A stretch of DNA of 64,000 nucleotides. Source: Candidatus Helarchaeota archaeon (lineage in GTDB: Archaea; Asgardarchaeota; Lokiarchaeia; Helarchaeales; HEL-GB-A). The stretch lies in assembly GCA_013375455.1 (NCBI GenBank), contig JABXJT010000001.1:62001-126000 (forward strand), given 5' to 3'. Numbering within the stretch: position 1 is the first letter of the stretch; the number at the start of each line of letters is the position of its first letter. The position numbers and the translations under genes were made by a program. The notes beneath the pieces are model-generated. The model searched no databases, was not told the origin of the DNA, and saw nothing but the letters and a program-made list of their open reading frames with translations. Shown here in pieces: positions 54,626-63,607 of this stretch.

Positions 54626-56146
54626 ATGTATATCCTAATTAATTTTTCAATGAGTTGTCCAAATTCAACGTCGAGTAGCGATATCATGAAATCATACGAT
54701 GTAATCCTCATTCACCCTTCAAGGGTCTTCGATAAAAAAAGGGCACCAAATCGAAGCTTATTTTTACTCTTTCCAATGGGATTACTGGCTATTGCTGATT
54801 TATTAGACCGTGAAGGTATCTCTGTTAAAATCATTAACTATCCCTTAGAACAGATTCTGAATAAAAATTTCTCTTTAGAAACCTTTCTAAGAACTATTGA
54901 TTTTAAAATATGTGGAATTGCACTGCATTGGGCTCTCCATTCGTATGGTGCAATGGAAATTGCTAAAACTGTTAAAAAAGTGAATCCCAACGCGAAAGTC
55001 ATCCTAGGTGGCTTCTCCGCCACATATTTTCACGATGAAATTTTGAAATACTTTAAATCAATCGACGGGGTCATTAAAGGCGAGGGGGAAGTGCCTTTCT
55101 TAGAGTACTGCCGAAATACCCTCAAGAACCAGTCCATTGACTCCGTCCCCAATTTAAGTTACAAGAATTCTTCCAACCATGTTAGAATTAATCCAATAAC
55201 CTATATTGCGAAAACGTTGGATGAGTTGAGTTTCTCAAATATTTCCCTACTACACAATGCCAAAAGATATCTTGCCCTGGGGGTTGATATCATGCGAATG
55301 CAATTCCCCCTCTCGATAGCAAGGGGCTGTCCCTACAACTGCCCATATTGTGGAGGCGGTCAGCGTTCGCAATTAATCCTAACTAAACGAGAATCTGTCG
55401 TGTTTCGAAGTCCAGAGAAAGTTGTTGAAGACCTACAATGCATAAATGATGCTTACAAAGCTGAAGGCGTTTTTTTCGGGCATGGTAGTTATCCTGGAAG
55501 TTTAAAGTATTGGAAAGCCCTGTTCAGCCTAATTCAGAAGGAAAAGCTTGACTTAGGCGCAGATTTAGAGATATGGCGGCTTCCCCTTAATAAGGAAATG
55601 TGGAATTTATATCAAAAAACTTTTGTACCGGAAATCTCCTCCATCTCCGTATGTCCCCGAAGCCTTTCACCTCGAGTCCAACGAAAAATTCGGGAAACTT
55701 GCGATCCATCTTATTACTTCCCCCGCAATCAAATTGAAAAGCTCATTAAAAATGCCATTCTCCATCAAATTGTTTTACGCATCTGGTTTACCGTTGGATT
55801 TCCTTTTCAAACTAGGATGGACCTCTTAAAGGATTATTATTTTGTCTTGAAACAAGCACTTAAATATGGTAATTCAAAAAAATTCCCGATCACTGTTTTA
55901 AATGATTTAGTGACTGTAATCCCTGCCTCTCCTGCCTTTGAAAACCCAGAACGATTTGATATTTCACTCACCTTTAAATCCTTTCGGCAAACCGTAGAGA
56001 TGTATAAACGCGCTAAATTTGTGATAGGGGGTTGGAATTCCGTGATTAATTATGAGAATAAATTTTTATCCAATATAGAAATGCGTGTCTGGAACCGAAT
56101 TTTCAATATGACTGAAATACCGATGTTTATCAATTCTACACATTAA
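54626..56146 (+). CDS. B12-binding radical SAM protein
   Basis: 506 residues from ATG 54626; conserved sequence begins at KSYDVILIHPS, so ATG 54650 or 54686 may be the real start. Residues about 30-185 are a cobalamin-type binding domain (FPMGLLAIADLLDREGISV, ICGIALHW, VILGGFSATYF, GVIKGEGEVPF). The radical SAM cluster is ARGCPYNCPYCGGG with C235, C239 and C242 in CxxxCxxC order. Relatives perform methylations or ring rearrangements on lipids, tetrapyrroles or peptides; the substrate is unknown. A TATA-like ATTTAAATA is near 54610. A TauE-like gene follows after 14 bases. Confidence 0.85.
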   Translation: MYILINFSMSCPNSTSSSDIMKSYDVILIHPSRVFDKKRAPNRSLFLLFPMGLLAIADLLDREGISVKIINYPLEQILNKNFSLETFLRTIDFKICGIALHWALHSYGAMEIAKTVKKVNPNAKVILGGFSATYFHDEILKYFKSIDGVIKGEGEVPFLEYCRNTLKNQSIDSVPNLSYKNSSNHVRINPITYIAKTLDELSFSNISLLHNAKRYLALGVDIMRMQFPLSIARGCPYNCPYCGGGQRSQLILTKRESVVFRSPEKVVEDLQCINDAYKAEGVFFGHGSYPGSLKYWKALFSLIQKEKLDLGADLEIWRLPLNKEMWNLYQKTFVPEISSISVCPRSLSPRVQRKIRETCDPSYYFPRNQIEKLIKNAILHQIVLRIWFTVGFPFQTRMDLLKDYYFVLKQALKYGNSKKFPITVLNDLVTVIPASPAFENPERFDISLTFKSFRQTVEMYKRAKFVIGGWNSVINYENKFLSNIEMRVWNRIFNMTEIPMFINSTH

Positions 56147-56160
56147 AAAGCTGAAGGTTT

Positions 56161-56979
56161 ATGATCCCTCTTGAAATAATTATTTTTTTAGTTATAGGAG
56201 TCGTTATCGCTACTGAAGGGGCCCTATTGGGCGTTGGTGGCGGATTCATGCTGGTACCCATTTTTATTTTTATGGGATTTAATAGCATGTATGGAGATAA
56301 CCTTTTAGCCCCCGTTTTAAGTTCATTCGTGATTATTTTTATTAGCCTTTCAGCGTCTAGTAAATATGGGTCCAAAAAGTTAATCAATTATCGATTAGGA
56401 TTAAGCTATGCCCCTTTTGCAATAGCTGGCGCTTTTATTGGAACGAACCTTTTAAAATCCCTAGCAGACCTACGCGAAACTGGTCACCTTATTTTTCAGA
56501 GTATTTTTACCATAATAATTGTAGTTATTGGAATCCAAATTATTTTTAGAAAGTATAATGAATCGCACTTCGCTAAGAATGATCATGGAACTAATAAAAA
56601 GATAAGATCTTATTATTGGGCTATTCCTTTTGGATGTTTAACAGGACTTGCCGCAGGTTTAACAGGAATAGGGGGGGGAATTATCGACGTTCCAGTAATC
56701 CATTTATTCTTTTTAGAAACAATGCACGTTACTATTGCCACTTCCTTATTCATTGTGATTTTCACAGCCTCCTTTTCAACACTCTCCAATTATTTTATTT
56801 ATGCAGGAGTGTTGGACACATATTTTTTCATGGCAGGTCTTATAATCGCAGCGGGAGCCATAATCGGCTCTCAAATTGGGAGCCATATTCAAACACGTCT
56901 AAAGGGAAAAACATTGCGGATCATCTTTGGGTTTTTCGAGGTAGGCGTAGCCCTTCCCCTTCTTTGGTTAGGGTCATGA
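56161..56979 (+). CDS. TauE/SafE-family exporter (copy 1)
   Basis: 272 residues with seven to eight membrane helices. The two family repeats are visible as TEGALLGVGGGFMLVPIFIF and AAGLTGIGGGIIDVPVIHLF. The C-terminal GSQIGSHIQTRLKGKTLR is shared with the paralog at 57521. The family exports sulfite, sulfonates or organic acids across the membrane. It is 14 bases after the radical SAM gene, suggesting an operon. Confidence 0.85.
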   Translation: MIPLEIIIFLVIGVVIATEGALLGVGGGFMLVPIFIFMGFNSMYGDNLLAPVLSSFVIIFISLSASSKYGSKKLINYRLGLSYAPFAIAGAFIGTNLLKSLADLRETGHLIFQSIFTIIIVVIGIQIIFRKYNESHFAKNDHGTNKKIRSYYWAIPFGCLTGLAAGLTGIGGGIIDVPVIHLFFLETMHVTIATSLFIVIFTASFSTLSNYFIYAGVLDTYFFMAGLIIAAGAIIGSQIGSHIQTRLKGKTLRIIFGFFEVGVALPLLWLGS

Positions 56980-57009
56980 TCTATTTAAAAGCAATAACTC
57001 CAAAAATCT

Positions 57010-57021
57010 TTATATATTTAC
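57010..57021 (+). promoter_or_regulatory. TATA box of the small membrane protein gene
   Basis: TTTATATATTTA is centred about 55 bases before the ATG at 57071, predicting a start near 57040 and a leader of about 30 bases with a GGTG ribosome site. Confidence 0.5.
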
Positions 57022-57070
57022 AAAAAAAAACGATTATTACTACCTAAAATGGTAAAAAGATGGTGTAAAA

Positions 57071-57463
57071 ATGGGCGAAACTGAACCAAAAAATGAAGCA
57101 ATTTATGATGGCTGGTACGGCGTTGCTGAACCGGTCAATAAATTTGTAGCATTTGTAACGATGGGACTCGGAGTTCTAGCCTATCTCGTATATACAGCGC
57201 CTCTTGCAAGAATTTGGCCAACACTTTGGGTAAGGAATATTTGGATCCTCATCTTTCCAGTTGTTGGTGGCATACTTTACCTCATTATGGTGCAAAAATC
57301 AGTGGCAGACAAGGATTTAAATAAAAAGATGCATATCTGGTTGTTGATATGTACAGGCGTGTCATGCGTGGGCTACTTATGGGCAGCCGGTCTAATGATC
57401 TTGCAGTTCGTGATGGTTGGTATCCTCAGTGACAAACCCTTCTGGAAAGCATTCGGCGAATAA
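57071..57463 (+). CDS. Small three-helix membrane protein
   Basis: 130 residues; ATG preceded by GGTG nine bases upstream. The N-terminus is polar (MGETEPKNEAIYDGWYGVAEPV) and three hydrophobic helices follow (about 24-46, 56-73 and 88-120). A short helix near the end (MLQFVMVG) leads to FWKAFGE. It sits between two TauE-like genes and has its own promoter. Possibly an accessory subunit of the exporters; the family is not recognised. Confidence 0.68.
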   Translation: MGETEPKNEAIYDGWYGVAEPVNKFVAFVTMGLGVLAYLVYTAPLARIWPTLWVRNIWILIFPVVGGILYLIMVQKSVADKDLNKKMHIWLLICTGVSCVGYLWAAGLMILQFVMVGILSDKPFWKAFGE

Positions 57464-57520
57464 AGGAATTGAACTTCAAATTCCCTAATTTTTTTCTATT
57501 TTTAAAAAAAGCTGAGTTTC

Positions 57521-58318
57521 ATGGAACCTGTCGAAATTATAATTTATTTAATAGTGGGATTAGCTGCAGCTACTAGTGGTTCTTTGATGGGCGTTGGCGG
57601 TGGCTTCATGATGGTGCCCGTTTTTATTTTTATGGGCTTTAATGAGGGCCCGAACCTTTTAGCCCCAGTCTTGAGTTTATTTGTAATTATTTTTATTGCG
57701 ACTTCAGCGTCTCTGAGATATAGTCGGGAGAAGACCATCAATTATCGCTTGGGATTAATGTATGCTCCCTTTTCAATCATAGGTGCCTTTTTGGGGTCAA
57801 TAATCCTTCTAGAAAGTGGATTGATAGATCCATTTATTTTTAAAATCATTTTTAGCGTTTTAATAGTTGTCATCGGAATCCGGCTCATCTTACGGAGAAG
57901 GAAATCCAATTCTGAAGATCAAAGTGATTCCCGCGATCAAAGATGGTCTTATTATTGGGTGATTTTATGGGGATTTATGACGGGATTGTCCGCAAGTATT
58001 GTTGGGATTGGTGGAGGGCTCATTGCAGTTCCGGTACTTCATCTATTCTTTTCAGAAAGAATTCATGTCGCAATTGCAACCTCGCTATTTATTATGATCT
58101 TTACAGCAGCAGCTTCAACATTATGGCATTCCTTGAATTTAATCGGCGAGTTAGATACATACTTTTTCATTGCTGGTCTTCTTGTAGCAGCTGGAGCAGT
58201 AGCTGGCTCCCAGATTGGAAGCCACATTCAAACTCGGCTAAAAGGAAGGACATTACAACTAGTATTTGGCATTTTTATGATAGGCATTGCCATTCCCCTC
58301 TTATGGCTTGGACCTTGA
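57521..58318 (+). CDS. TauE/SafE-family exporter (copy 2)
   Basis: 265 residues, a paralog of the gene at 56161 with the same helix pattern and motifs: TSGSLMGVGGGFMMVPVFIF, SASIVGIGGGLIAVPVLHLF, GSQIGSHIQTRLKGRTLQ. The two copies flank the three-helix protein and are clearly a tandem duplication that has diverged. Two bases separate its stop from that of the convergent CBS gene. Confidence 0.85.
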   Translation: MEPVEIIIYLIVGLAAATSGSLMGVGGGFMMVPVFIFMGFNEGPNLLAPVLSLFVIIFIATSASLRYSREKTINYRLGLMYAPFSIIGAFLGSIILLESGLIDPFIFKIIFSVLIVVIGIRLILRRRKSNSEDQSDSRDQRWSYYWVILWGFMTGLSASIVGIGGGLIAVPVLHLFFSERIHVAIATSLFIMIFTAAASTLWHSLNLIGELDTYFFIAGLLVAAGAVAGSQIGSHIQTRLKGRTLQLVFGIFMIGIAIPLLWLGP

Positions 58319-58319
58319 C

Positions 58320-59210
58320 TTAACTCTGACTGATTGCCATGGCGCGGACGATATCGTGTTCCGTGATGATCCCCACTAGCTTATCATCCTCAACAACGGG
58401 GAGCCCCCCGATGCTTTTCTTCTTCAGGACGGAGGCACATTGGGTAATGGCTGCCTCGGGGTCAATTGTAATAACGGGACGCACCATGATGGAATTAAGT
58501 TTTTCGTGAAAAATGGGGTCGACGTTGTGGTCTTGGAATAATTTCACCACGCCATCTTGGATAAAATACCGTAAGAGATCCTTTACGGTGAAATACCCGA
58601 CCAAATTGCCATTTTCTACCACTGGTATTCGACGGAATCCTTTCTCACAAATTATGTGTAGCGCATCCCCAATTGTCTGAGAAGGCGTGCAGGTAATGAC
58701 GTTAGGAGTCATGATGTCCTTCACTTTTACCTCTAGATTTTGCTTCGTGTCGGCAAGGAGAAAGGCAATGTGGCGCTCGGTAATAATACCAATTAAATCG
58801 CTATCCTTATCGATGAGCGGGAGCATTCCGATATTTTGTTCATTCATGATATGAACGCCAATGAAAAGCGGCGTCTCATGGTGTAATTTGATCACTGGAC
58901 GTGCACGTGCAAGAACGGAAATGGGTTGCTCGTAGATTTGATAGTAATGCGACGGGAATTTTGAGCAATATTCGCAAGACTCTCCCTTCAAGAGAAAATG
59001 GCAGATGTCAGATGTTGCAATAATACCTTTAATATGATATTTATCCTGATCAGTAAGAATTACCAATCGTTTGTCACGTTTCTTCATTAATTTGAATACA
59101 TCTAAAACTTTAGTGGTCTCAATCGCAGTTAACGGTTTTTTTTCACCGAAAAACATTATTTTTCCTTTCACGTTAATGAATTTCTCAACTTCAATCCGCG
59201 GTTTCCTCAT
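58320..59210 (-). CDS. Four-CBS-domain protein
   Basis: 296 residues consisting of four CBS motifs in two pairs: FFGEKKPLTAIETTKVLDVF, PISVLARARPVIKLHHETPL, VKDIMTPNVITCTPSQTIGDAL and LNSIMVRPVITIDPEAAITQ, each followed by a G(L/F/Y)(L)P(V/L)V-type strand. CBS pairs bind adenosine nucleotides and sense energy state. Insert ESCEYCSKFPSHYYQ with two cysteines lies between the first two CBS modules and may bind metal. No catalytic domain is fused, so it is a stand-alone sensor. Confidence 0.85.
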   Translation of the reverse strand: MRKPRIEVEKFINVKGKIMFFGEKKPLTAIETTKVLDVFKLMKKRDKRLVILTDQDKYHIKGIIATSDICHFLLKGESCEYCSKFPSHYYQIYEQPISVLARARPVIKLHHETPLFIGVHIMNEQNIGMLPLIDKDSDLIGIITERHIAFLLADTKQNLEVKVKDIMTPNVITCTPSQTIGDALHIICEKGFRRIPVVENGNLVGYFTVKDLLRYFIQDGVVKLFQDHNVDPIFHEKLNSIMVRPVITIDPEAAITQCASVLKKKSIGGLPVVEDDKLVGIITEHDIVRAMAISQS

Positions 59211-59424
59211 CTACGCTGCCCCAAGGATTAATATACTTGTTTTTAATTGCTCATATTTAATTTCTTTTTTTTTTACGCTTTATTTTTATACGCTTGATAA
59301 TTCAAGTTATCCTAATCAGTTAAAGGATTTACTTATATTAAATTTGTTCCAAAAAAAAATTGATTAAATTCAAAGCTCTTTAAGTGAATCCCAGGGAAGT
59401 ACCAAAGAATACAGTGGTGACAAG

Positions 59425-61089
59425 ATGTCTAATGAGTCCGACATTTTCGAGAAACCATCGGTGGAGCGGCTGGTGACCGGCGGGCTCTATGTTCTCATTT
59501 TTGGATTATTAGCTGCAGTACTTGGTTGGGCATTCGTGGCTGTTGCCAGTCAAGATCCACCACTTGGGGTAGGACCAGATCTATTATTCTATACAACTTC
59601 TGGAATGGCATTTCATGTCATAGCAATATGCATATCTACTGGATTTCATCAAGCCCTCTCAAAATATCTTTCAGAAGCATTGGTCGAGTCTAAGGAGAAA
59701 GCACTTAAATACGCTAAAGCTGGTTTCCTTATCTTTAATATCATCGGAATAATTTTCTTTACAATTTTTATCACAATTGCAGCTGTAATACTTCCCTATA
59801 ACCTAGGCCTCGGCCTATTATTTGCAACATTGGCTGTCGCGTATTTTTTAACCTTTTTAAAAGACAATTTTATTGGAAATCTCGCTGCGGAACATCGATT
59901 TGATTATATTGGAAAAATAATTTTAATTGCCGGAATCACTGGCACCATAATATCGTTTGGGATCCTGTTTCTCCTACCTGAACCCATTAATGCCTATCTG
60001 CTTCCGTTACCAATTACATTCAATCTCACTATTTCAATTATTTTCGCCCTTCATTATGGTAAAAAAGTAATGCCATACTCATTCTCATCTATTTTTAGGG
60101 GTGCTCGAAGAAATGAACTAATTCAAGTAGTAAAATATGGGCTATTTTGCACGGTTCCGAGCATCATTTTCTCAGGTGCAATCATGTGGATTCAGAATTT
60201 CTATTATATTGGATTTTTTTCTATCAGCAACCCCTATATCCCGGCAATGAATGGTCTAATTATTGGATATGCAGGCGTAGTTTTCGCAATTTGCCAATTT
60301 GGCTGGCCTCAAATTCCAGCCATCTCGGAAGCAAAAGCAATGGGCGACACTAAATTGATTGATGATTATATGAAAAATACCCTCCATACTGGCTTTAATC
60401 TTACCGCATTTTTTCTCATTTTTTATTTCGGAATGTCGAATATTTTGTTGCAGCTTTTTCATGGATCTAAATATCTCATTGCTCATTGGCCATTTTCCAT
60501 ATTATCGGTTTCTGTCGCAATACTTGGCATTGAATTTTTGATCTGCACGCTCTTAATGGGATTGGGCAAAGGTAAGCAAGCTGCATACCTCATTATATCT
60601 TTAGCAGTCATCCAACTCGTGTTAGTGCCTCTCCTAATAATAATTTTACAAAGTGCCTTTGGGGTTGATGCAACTCTCTTCGCAGGACCTTGTTGCCTTT
60701 TAATCTCTGGTCTCGCCATCTTTCCCTTTGCCTATCGCTATATGGCCAGAAACACGAATACTCCAACAAAAGTTTATAGGGATATTCTCTGGAAGGGAAT
60801 TGTCAGCGTTACTTTAACGTTAGTCTTTCATGCAATTATAGATATGACGCTGTTAACCTTACTGGATAATCTGATAATTGCACTAGTCGTGCGGACATCC
60901 ATCTTAATTGGCCTTTTTATTCTATTTATGCTAATTTTCGCAGGATTTGATGATAAAGATTTGGGAATGTATAAATTCATGGGGCCTGTCGCTGGCGGAA
61001 TGCGGTGGTTATTGCACCATTCACCCTTCTACGAGAAAGAGGAAGACGAAGATGAGGTTGCGGAAATCAACAATGAGAGGCTCCCTTAA
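59425..61089 (+). CDS. MOP-superfamily flippase/exporter (Wzx/MATE-like)
   Basis: 554 residues with about fourteen membrane helices spread over the length. It starts with VTGGLYVLIFGLLAAVLGWAF and has the two-bundle organisation of polysaccharide or lipid flippases (MurJ/Wzx/Stp-type). The C-terminal tail is acidic (EKEEDEDEVAEINNE). Members move lipid-linked sugars or drugs across the membrane. The ATG is four bases after GGTGA. Its stop is two bases before the start of the JAMM protease gene, so translation is coupled. Confidence 0.8.
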   Translation: MSNESDIFEKPSVERLVTGGLYVLIFGLLAAVLGWAFVAVASQDPPLGVGPDLLFYTTSGMAFHVIAICISTGFHQALSKYLSEALVESKEKALKYAKAGFLIFNIIGIIFFTIFITIAAVILPYNLGLGLLFATLAVAYFLTFLKDNFIGNLAAEHRFDYIGKIILIAGITGTIISFGILFLLPEPINAYLLPLPITFNLTISIIFALHYGKKVMPYSFSSIFRGARRNELIQVVKYGLFCTVPSIIFSGAIMWIQNFYYIGFFSISNPYIPAMNGLIIGYAGVVFAICQFGWPQIPAISEAKAMGDTKLIDDYMKNTLHTGFNLTAFFLIFYFGMSNILLQLFHGSKYLIAHWPFSILSVSVAILGIEFLICTLLMGLGKGKQAAYLIISLAVIQLVLVPLLIIILQSAFGVDATLFAGPCCLLISGLAIFPFAYRYMARNTNTPTKVYRDILWKGIVSVTLTLVFHAIIDMTLLTLLDNLIIALVVRTSILIGLFILFMLIFAGFDDKDLGMYKFMGPVAGGMRWLLHHSPFYEKEEDEDEVAEINNERLP

Positions 61090-61091
61090 GA

Positions 61092-62549
61092 ATGGAATTC
61101 GAAGAAAAAGCCAAAGCAGCTGAGATGGAAGGGGATTACATTTCAGCAATTAAATACTATTTTCAAGCATTAGAATTAATAAAAGAAATGGGACTGGTGG
61201 AGGGGCTCCAATTTGATACTGGGAATGTTCTCAATCGAATTGCCAATCTTTATTCAGAAGTCGGCAATTTTAATTCAGCCATAAAATACTACATAGAAGC
61301 AAGTAACTATTATTTAGAGAGTGAAGAGCCCTTAACCAAGATTTACCGCCTGGTTGGTGAGTGCCATTCAAATATCGGAGCCTGCAATCTTGCAATGTCC
61401 AATTATGAAGCAGCAATTGATAATTTTCAACAATCAGTCGAAAAAATTCAAAAAGCCGCCGATTTAGAAGAAGAGATTCTCCGTAAATATGTTATTGAAC
61501 GAGCTGTTCTAAATCAGGCATTATCAGCACTTGCTTTAATTAATTTAAACAAATTGAAGGATGTTTCATCTCTCTTGGATAAGGCCTCTGAATTGAGCTC
61601 GCGACATAAAGTAACAGGGATTGCTATTCACATTACTCAATTTCTTAAGAATATTATTACAAAAAAATATGGAGAAGCCCGAATTCTTTTACAAGAAAAA
61701 ATAGAAGATGCTACTGAATCTCTATTATTCACCTCCAAATTGCGGGCAGCTATAATGGGGCTCATTCTGGACTTAGCAAGCAAGCACATCCCCGAAGCTC
61801 GCATTCTAATAGAGGATAAACTACTTGAAGAGAAGGGCGAAGTCATTCTCACAACAAAAATTTACCAAGATATGCTATTACATGCCCTAAGTTTTGCCAA
61901 TAAAGAAATGCCCCGTGGGGAACAAAAAGAAGTATTGGCTCTAATTGTTGGTAAAATAAAGAAAGATGATGTGATTGTCTCTGAGATCGTTCCAATCGCT
62001 TCAGGATCAAAGGTTGAGGTAGAATTTCGAGAAGAACATTACACGAAAGCCGCAATGATCGACTCAATGGCGGCTGAACGAGGCGAATTCATTGTAGGAT
62101 GGTTTCACACGCACCCAGATCTGGGCTTGTTCTTATCACCAACGGATGTCATCAATCAATTAGGTTATCAAGCATTGAATAATAAGGCAATAGCCATCGT
62201 ATTCGACTTCACCCAAATGACATTAACAACGCCAGGCTTCTCAATTTTTCGCTTGGATGACACTTCCCTCGGGGCTGCATCAAGCTATCATTCCGTCCGC
62301 TGGCGAATTAAAGACGCATCTAAAGAAGTTTTTGCTGAAAACCTCTCTCATTTTGATAAATTCATTACCAACCTGAATGAAATCATCCTTAAAAATAAAC
62401 AAATGGATCTCACTCAATTAGCCAAGACGCTTAACCGCTCTGAAAGTCTTCTTGAAGAGATTATTCCCCAATTCATCTCCCTACGATGTCTGCCTAACAC
62501 CCAATATGATCCAAACACGAAAAGAATTTCTTTAAGAGAAATTGCTTAG
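61092..62549 (+). CDS. TPR repeat protein with C-terminal JAMM/MPN+ metalloprotease
   Basis: 485 residues. Residues 1-260 are tetratricopeptide-like repeats (AAEMEGDYISAIKYYFQALEL, VGNFNSAIKYYIEASNYY, SNYEAAIDNFQQSVEKIQ). Residues about 270-400 are an MPN domain with a complete JAMM signature: E280 (QKEVLALIVGKI) and FHTHPDLGLFLSPTD holding H339, H341, S349 and D352, followed by VFDFTQMTL and FSIFRLDD as in Rpn11/CSN5. A C-terminal 60-residue region may be a winged helix. MPN+ enzymes cleave ubiquitin-like isopeptide bonds. TPR fusion is unusual; in-cell substrate is unknown. Translation appears coupled to the flippase. Confidence 0.85.
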   Translation: MEFEEKAKAAEMEGDYISAIKYYFQALELIKEMGLVEGLQFDTGNVLNRIANLYSEVGNFNSAIKYYIEASNYYLESEEPLTKIYRLVGECHSNIGACNLAMSNYEAAIDNFQQSVEKIQKAADLEEEILRKYVIERAVLNQALSALALINLNKLKDVSSLLDKASELSSRHKVTGIAIHITQFLKNIITKKYGEARILLQEKIEDATESLLFTSKLRAAIMGLILDLASKHIPEARILIEDKLLEEKGEVILTTKIYQDMLLHALSFANKEMPRGEQKEVLALIVGKIKKDDVIVSEIVPIASGSKVEVEFREEHYTKAAMIDSMAAERGEFIVGWFHTHPDLGLFLSPTDVINQLGYQALNNKAIAIVFDFTQMTLTTPGFSIFRLDDTSLGAASSYHSVRWRIKDASKEVFAENLSHFDKFITNLNEIILKNKQMDLTQLAKTLNRSESLLEEIIPQFISLRCLPNTQYDPNTKRISLREIA

Positions 62550-62555
62550 TAAAAA

Positions 62556-62906
62556 TCATGCTTTTACTTTTGCCAATTCATTGATAATTTTTTCTAAGGC
62601 ATCCACTGATCGAAGCCCCACTAAACGGTCTATATCCCCCTCTTCAGTTTTAAACACCACCAACGACCCATTTTTGAAGAATTGAAGCGTTGGCACTGCG
62701 TGAATGTTTAATTCTTGTGCCATTTGCATGTTTTGATCAATATCTATGCTAATAATTTTAACATTATCAAGTTTCTTTTCTAATTCGTCTAACACTTCAT
62801 GCTGCATTCTACAAGGACCGCACCAAACGGCCGAGTAATCTACTAAAACAAGTGGTTCCTCTTTGATGAGTTCTTTAAATTCTGCCTCCATGACTTCCTT
62901 TACCAT
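62556..62906 (-). CDS. Thioredoxin
   Basis: About 116 residues from ATG 62906; an in-frame TTG at 62912 has GGAG four bases upstream and could be used instead. The redox site is AVWCGPCRM with WCGPC, and the cis-Pro loop is AVPTLQFF. It is a normal-length thioredoxin acting as a dithiol reductant in the cytosol. It converges with the JAMM gene and is divergent from the gene at 63044. It is not obviously linked to either. Confidence 0.92.
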   Translation of the reverse strand: MVKEVMEAEFKELIKEEPLVLVDYSAVWCGPCRMQHEVLDELEKKLDNVKIISIDIDQNMQMAQELNIHAVPTLQFFKNGSLVVFKTEEGDIDRLVGLRSVDALEKIINELAKVKA

Positions 62907-63043
62907 TTTCAAAAACTCCGTGAAAAAGGATTAAGTAAATTCCTTTTTAAATCTTTAGAGATACGCAGAACGGCTTTATCCTTGGAAAACCTAATAAATA
63001 ATAACCTCCTAAGGATTAAAAGATGAATTCGTGAGGAATTTCT

Positions 63044-63607
63044 ATGGATGAAAAAGAGGATGATATAATCACCATTAAAATTCATCAAAGCCAATTTGAT
63101 CTCCTTTATAGCGAGTTGCTCAGTACTCTTTTTGAGGGAGATGTTAAGCAAATGGTGGATGTGCTCTATCGCACTGTGAGAGTCCCCTTTCGGAACAAAG
63201 ATGGACAACTAGCAATCATCATTCTAGATAGGCGACGTCAAAAAATCATTGCTGCATTTCACATCAAAATGCGGGCTGGTGGGAATATACAATCGATTGA
63301 ATCCATTCCACTAGATCTCAGTTCTGATGGACAGATACTATCTGATACTTTTAAAGTAAAGCATACCGAGTTTCCCGAAGCATTAGAACGAGCAAGAATC
63401 CTTCTTCAAAACGAGCATGGAGAACTTTGGACATTAATCGTCGTCGATTTCATCCAAATTGCTAAACTCTATAGTTTGCTTGATTTCGAGCCCACAAAAC
63501 AATTAGTAGGGAAAGTTACTAAATCCGCCCTAGATCATATAAAGCAGGGGAAGATCAAATTAATTCCCGTCCCTGAGGTTGTCAATGCTCTTGAGAGAAT
63601 AGTATAA
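63044..63607 (+). CDS. Unknown alpha/beta protein
   Basis: 187 residues with no signal peptide or membrane helix. The ATG has GAGG seven bases upstream. Repeated strand-helix pattern (LAIIILDRRRQKIIAAFHIK, GELWTLIVVDFIQIAKLYSL) suggests a compact alpha/beta fold. No motif I recognise. It overlaps the next gene at TAATG, so the two are coupled and their products may interact. Not enough is visible to suggest a function. Confidence 0.7.
   Translation: MDEKEDDIITIKIHQSQFDLLYSELLSTLFEGDVKQMVDVLYRTVRVPFRNKDGQLAIIILDRRRQKIIAAFHIKMRAGGNIQSIESIPLDLSSDGQILSDTFKVKHTEFPEALERARILLQNEHGELWTLIVVDFIQIAKLYSLLDFEPTKQLVGKVTKSALDHIKQGKIKLIPVPEVVNALERIV

Noticed and set aside
62909..63208. 99-codon minus-strand frame upstream of thioredoxin
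   Set aside because: Most of it is antisense to the ribosome-site-supported gene at 63044, and its sequence looks like a shadow.
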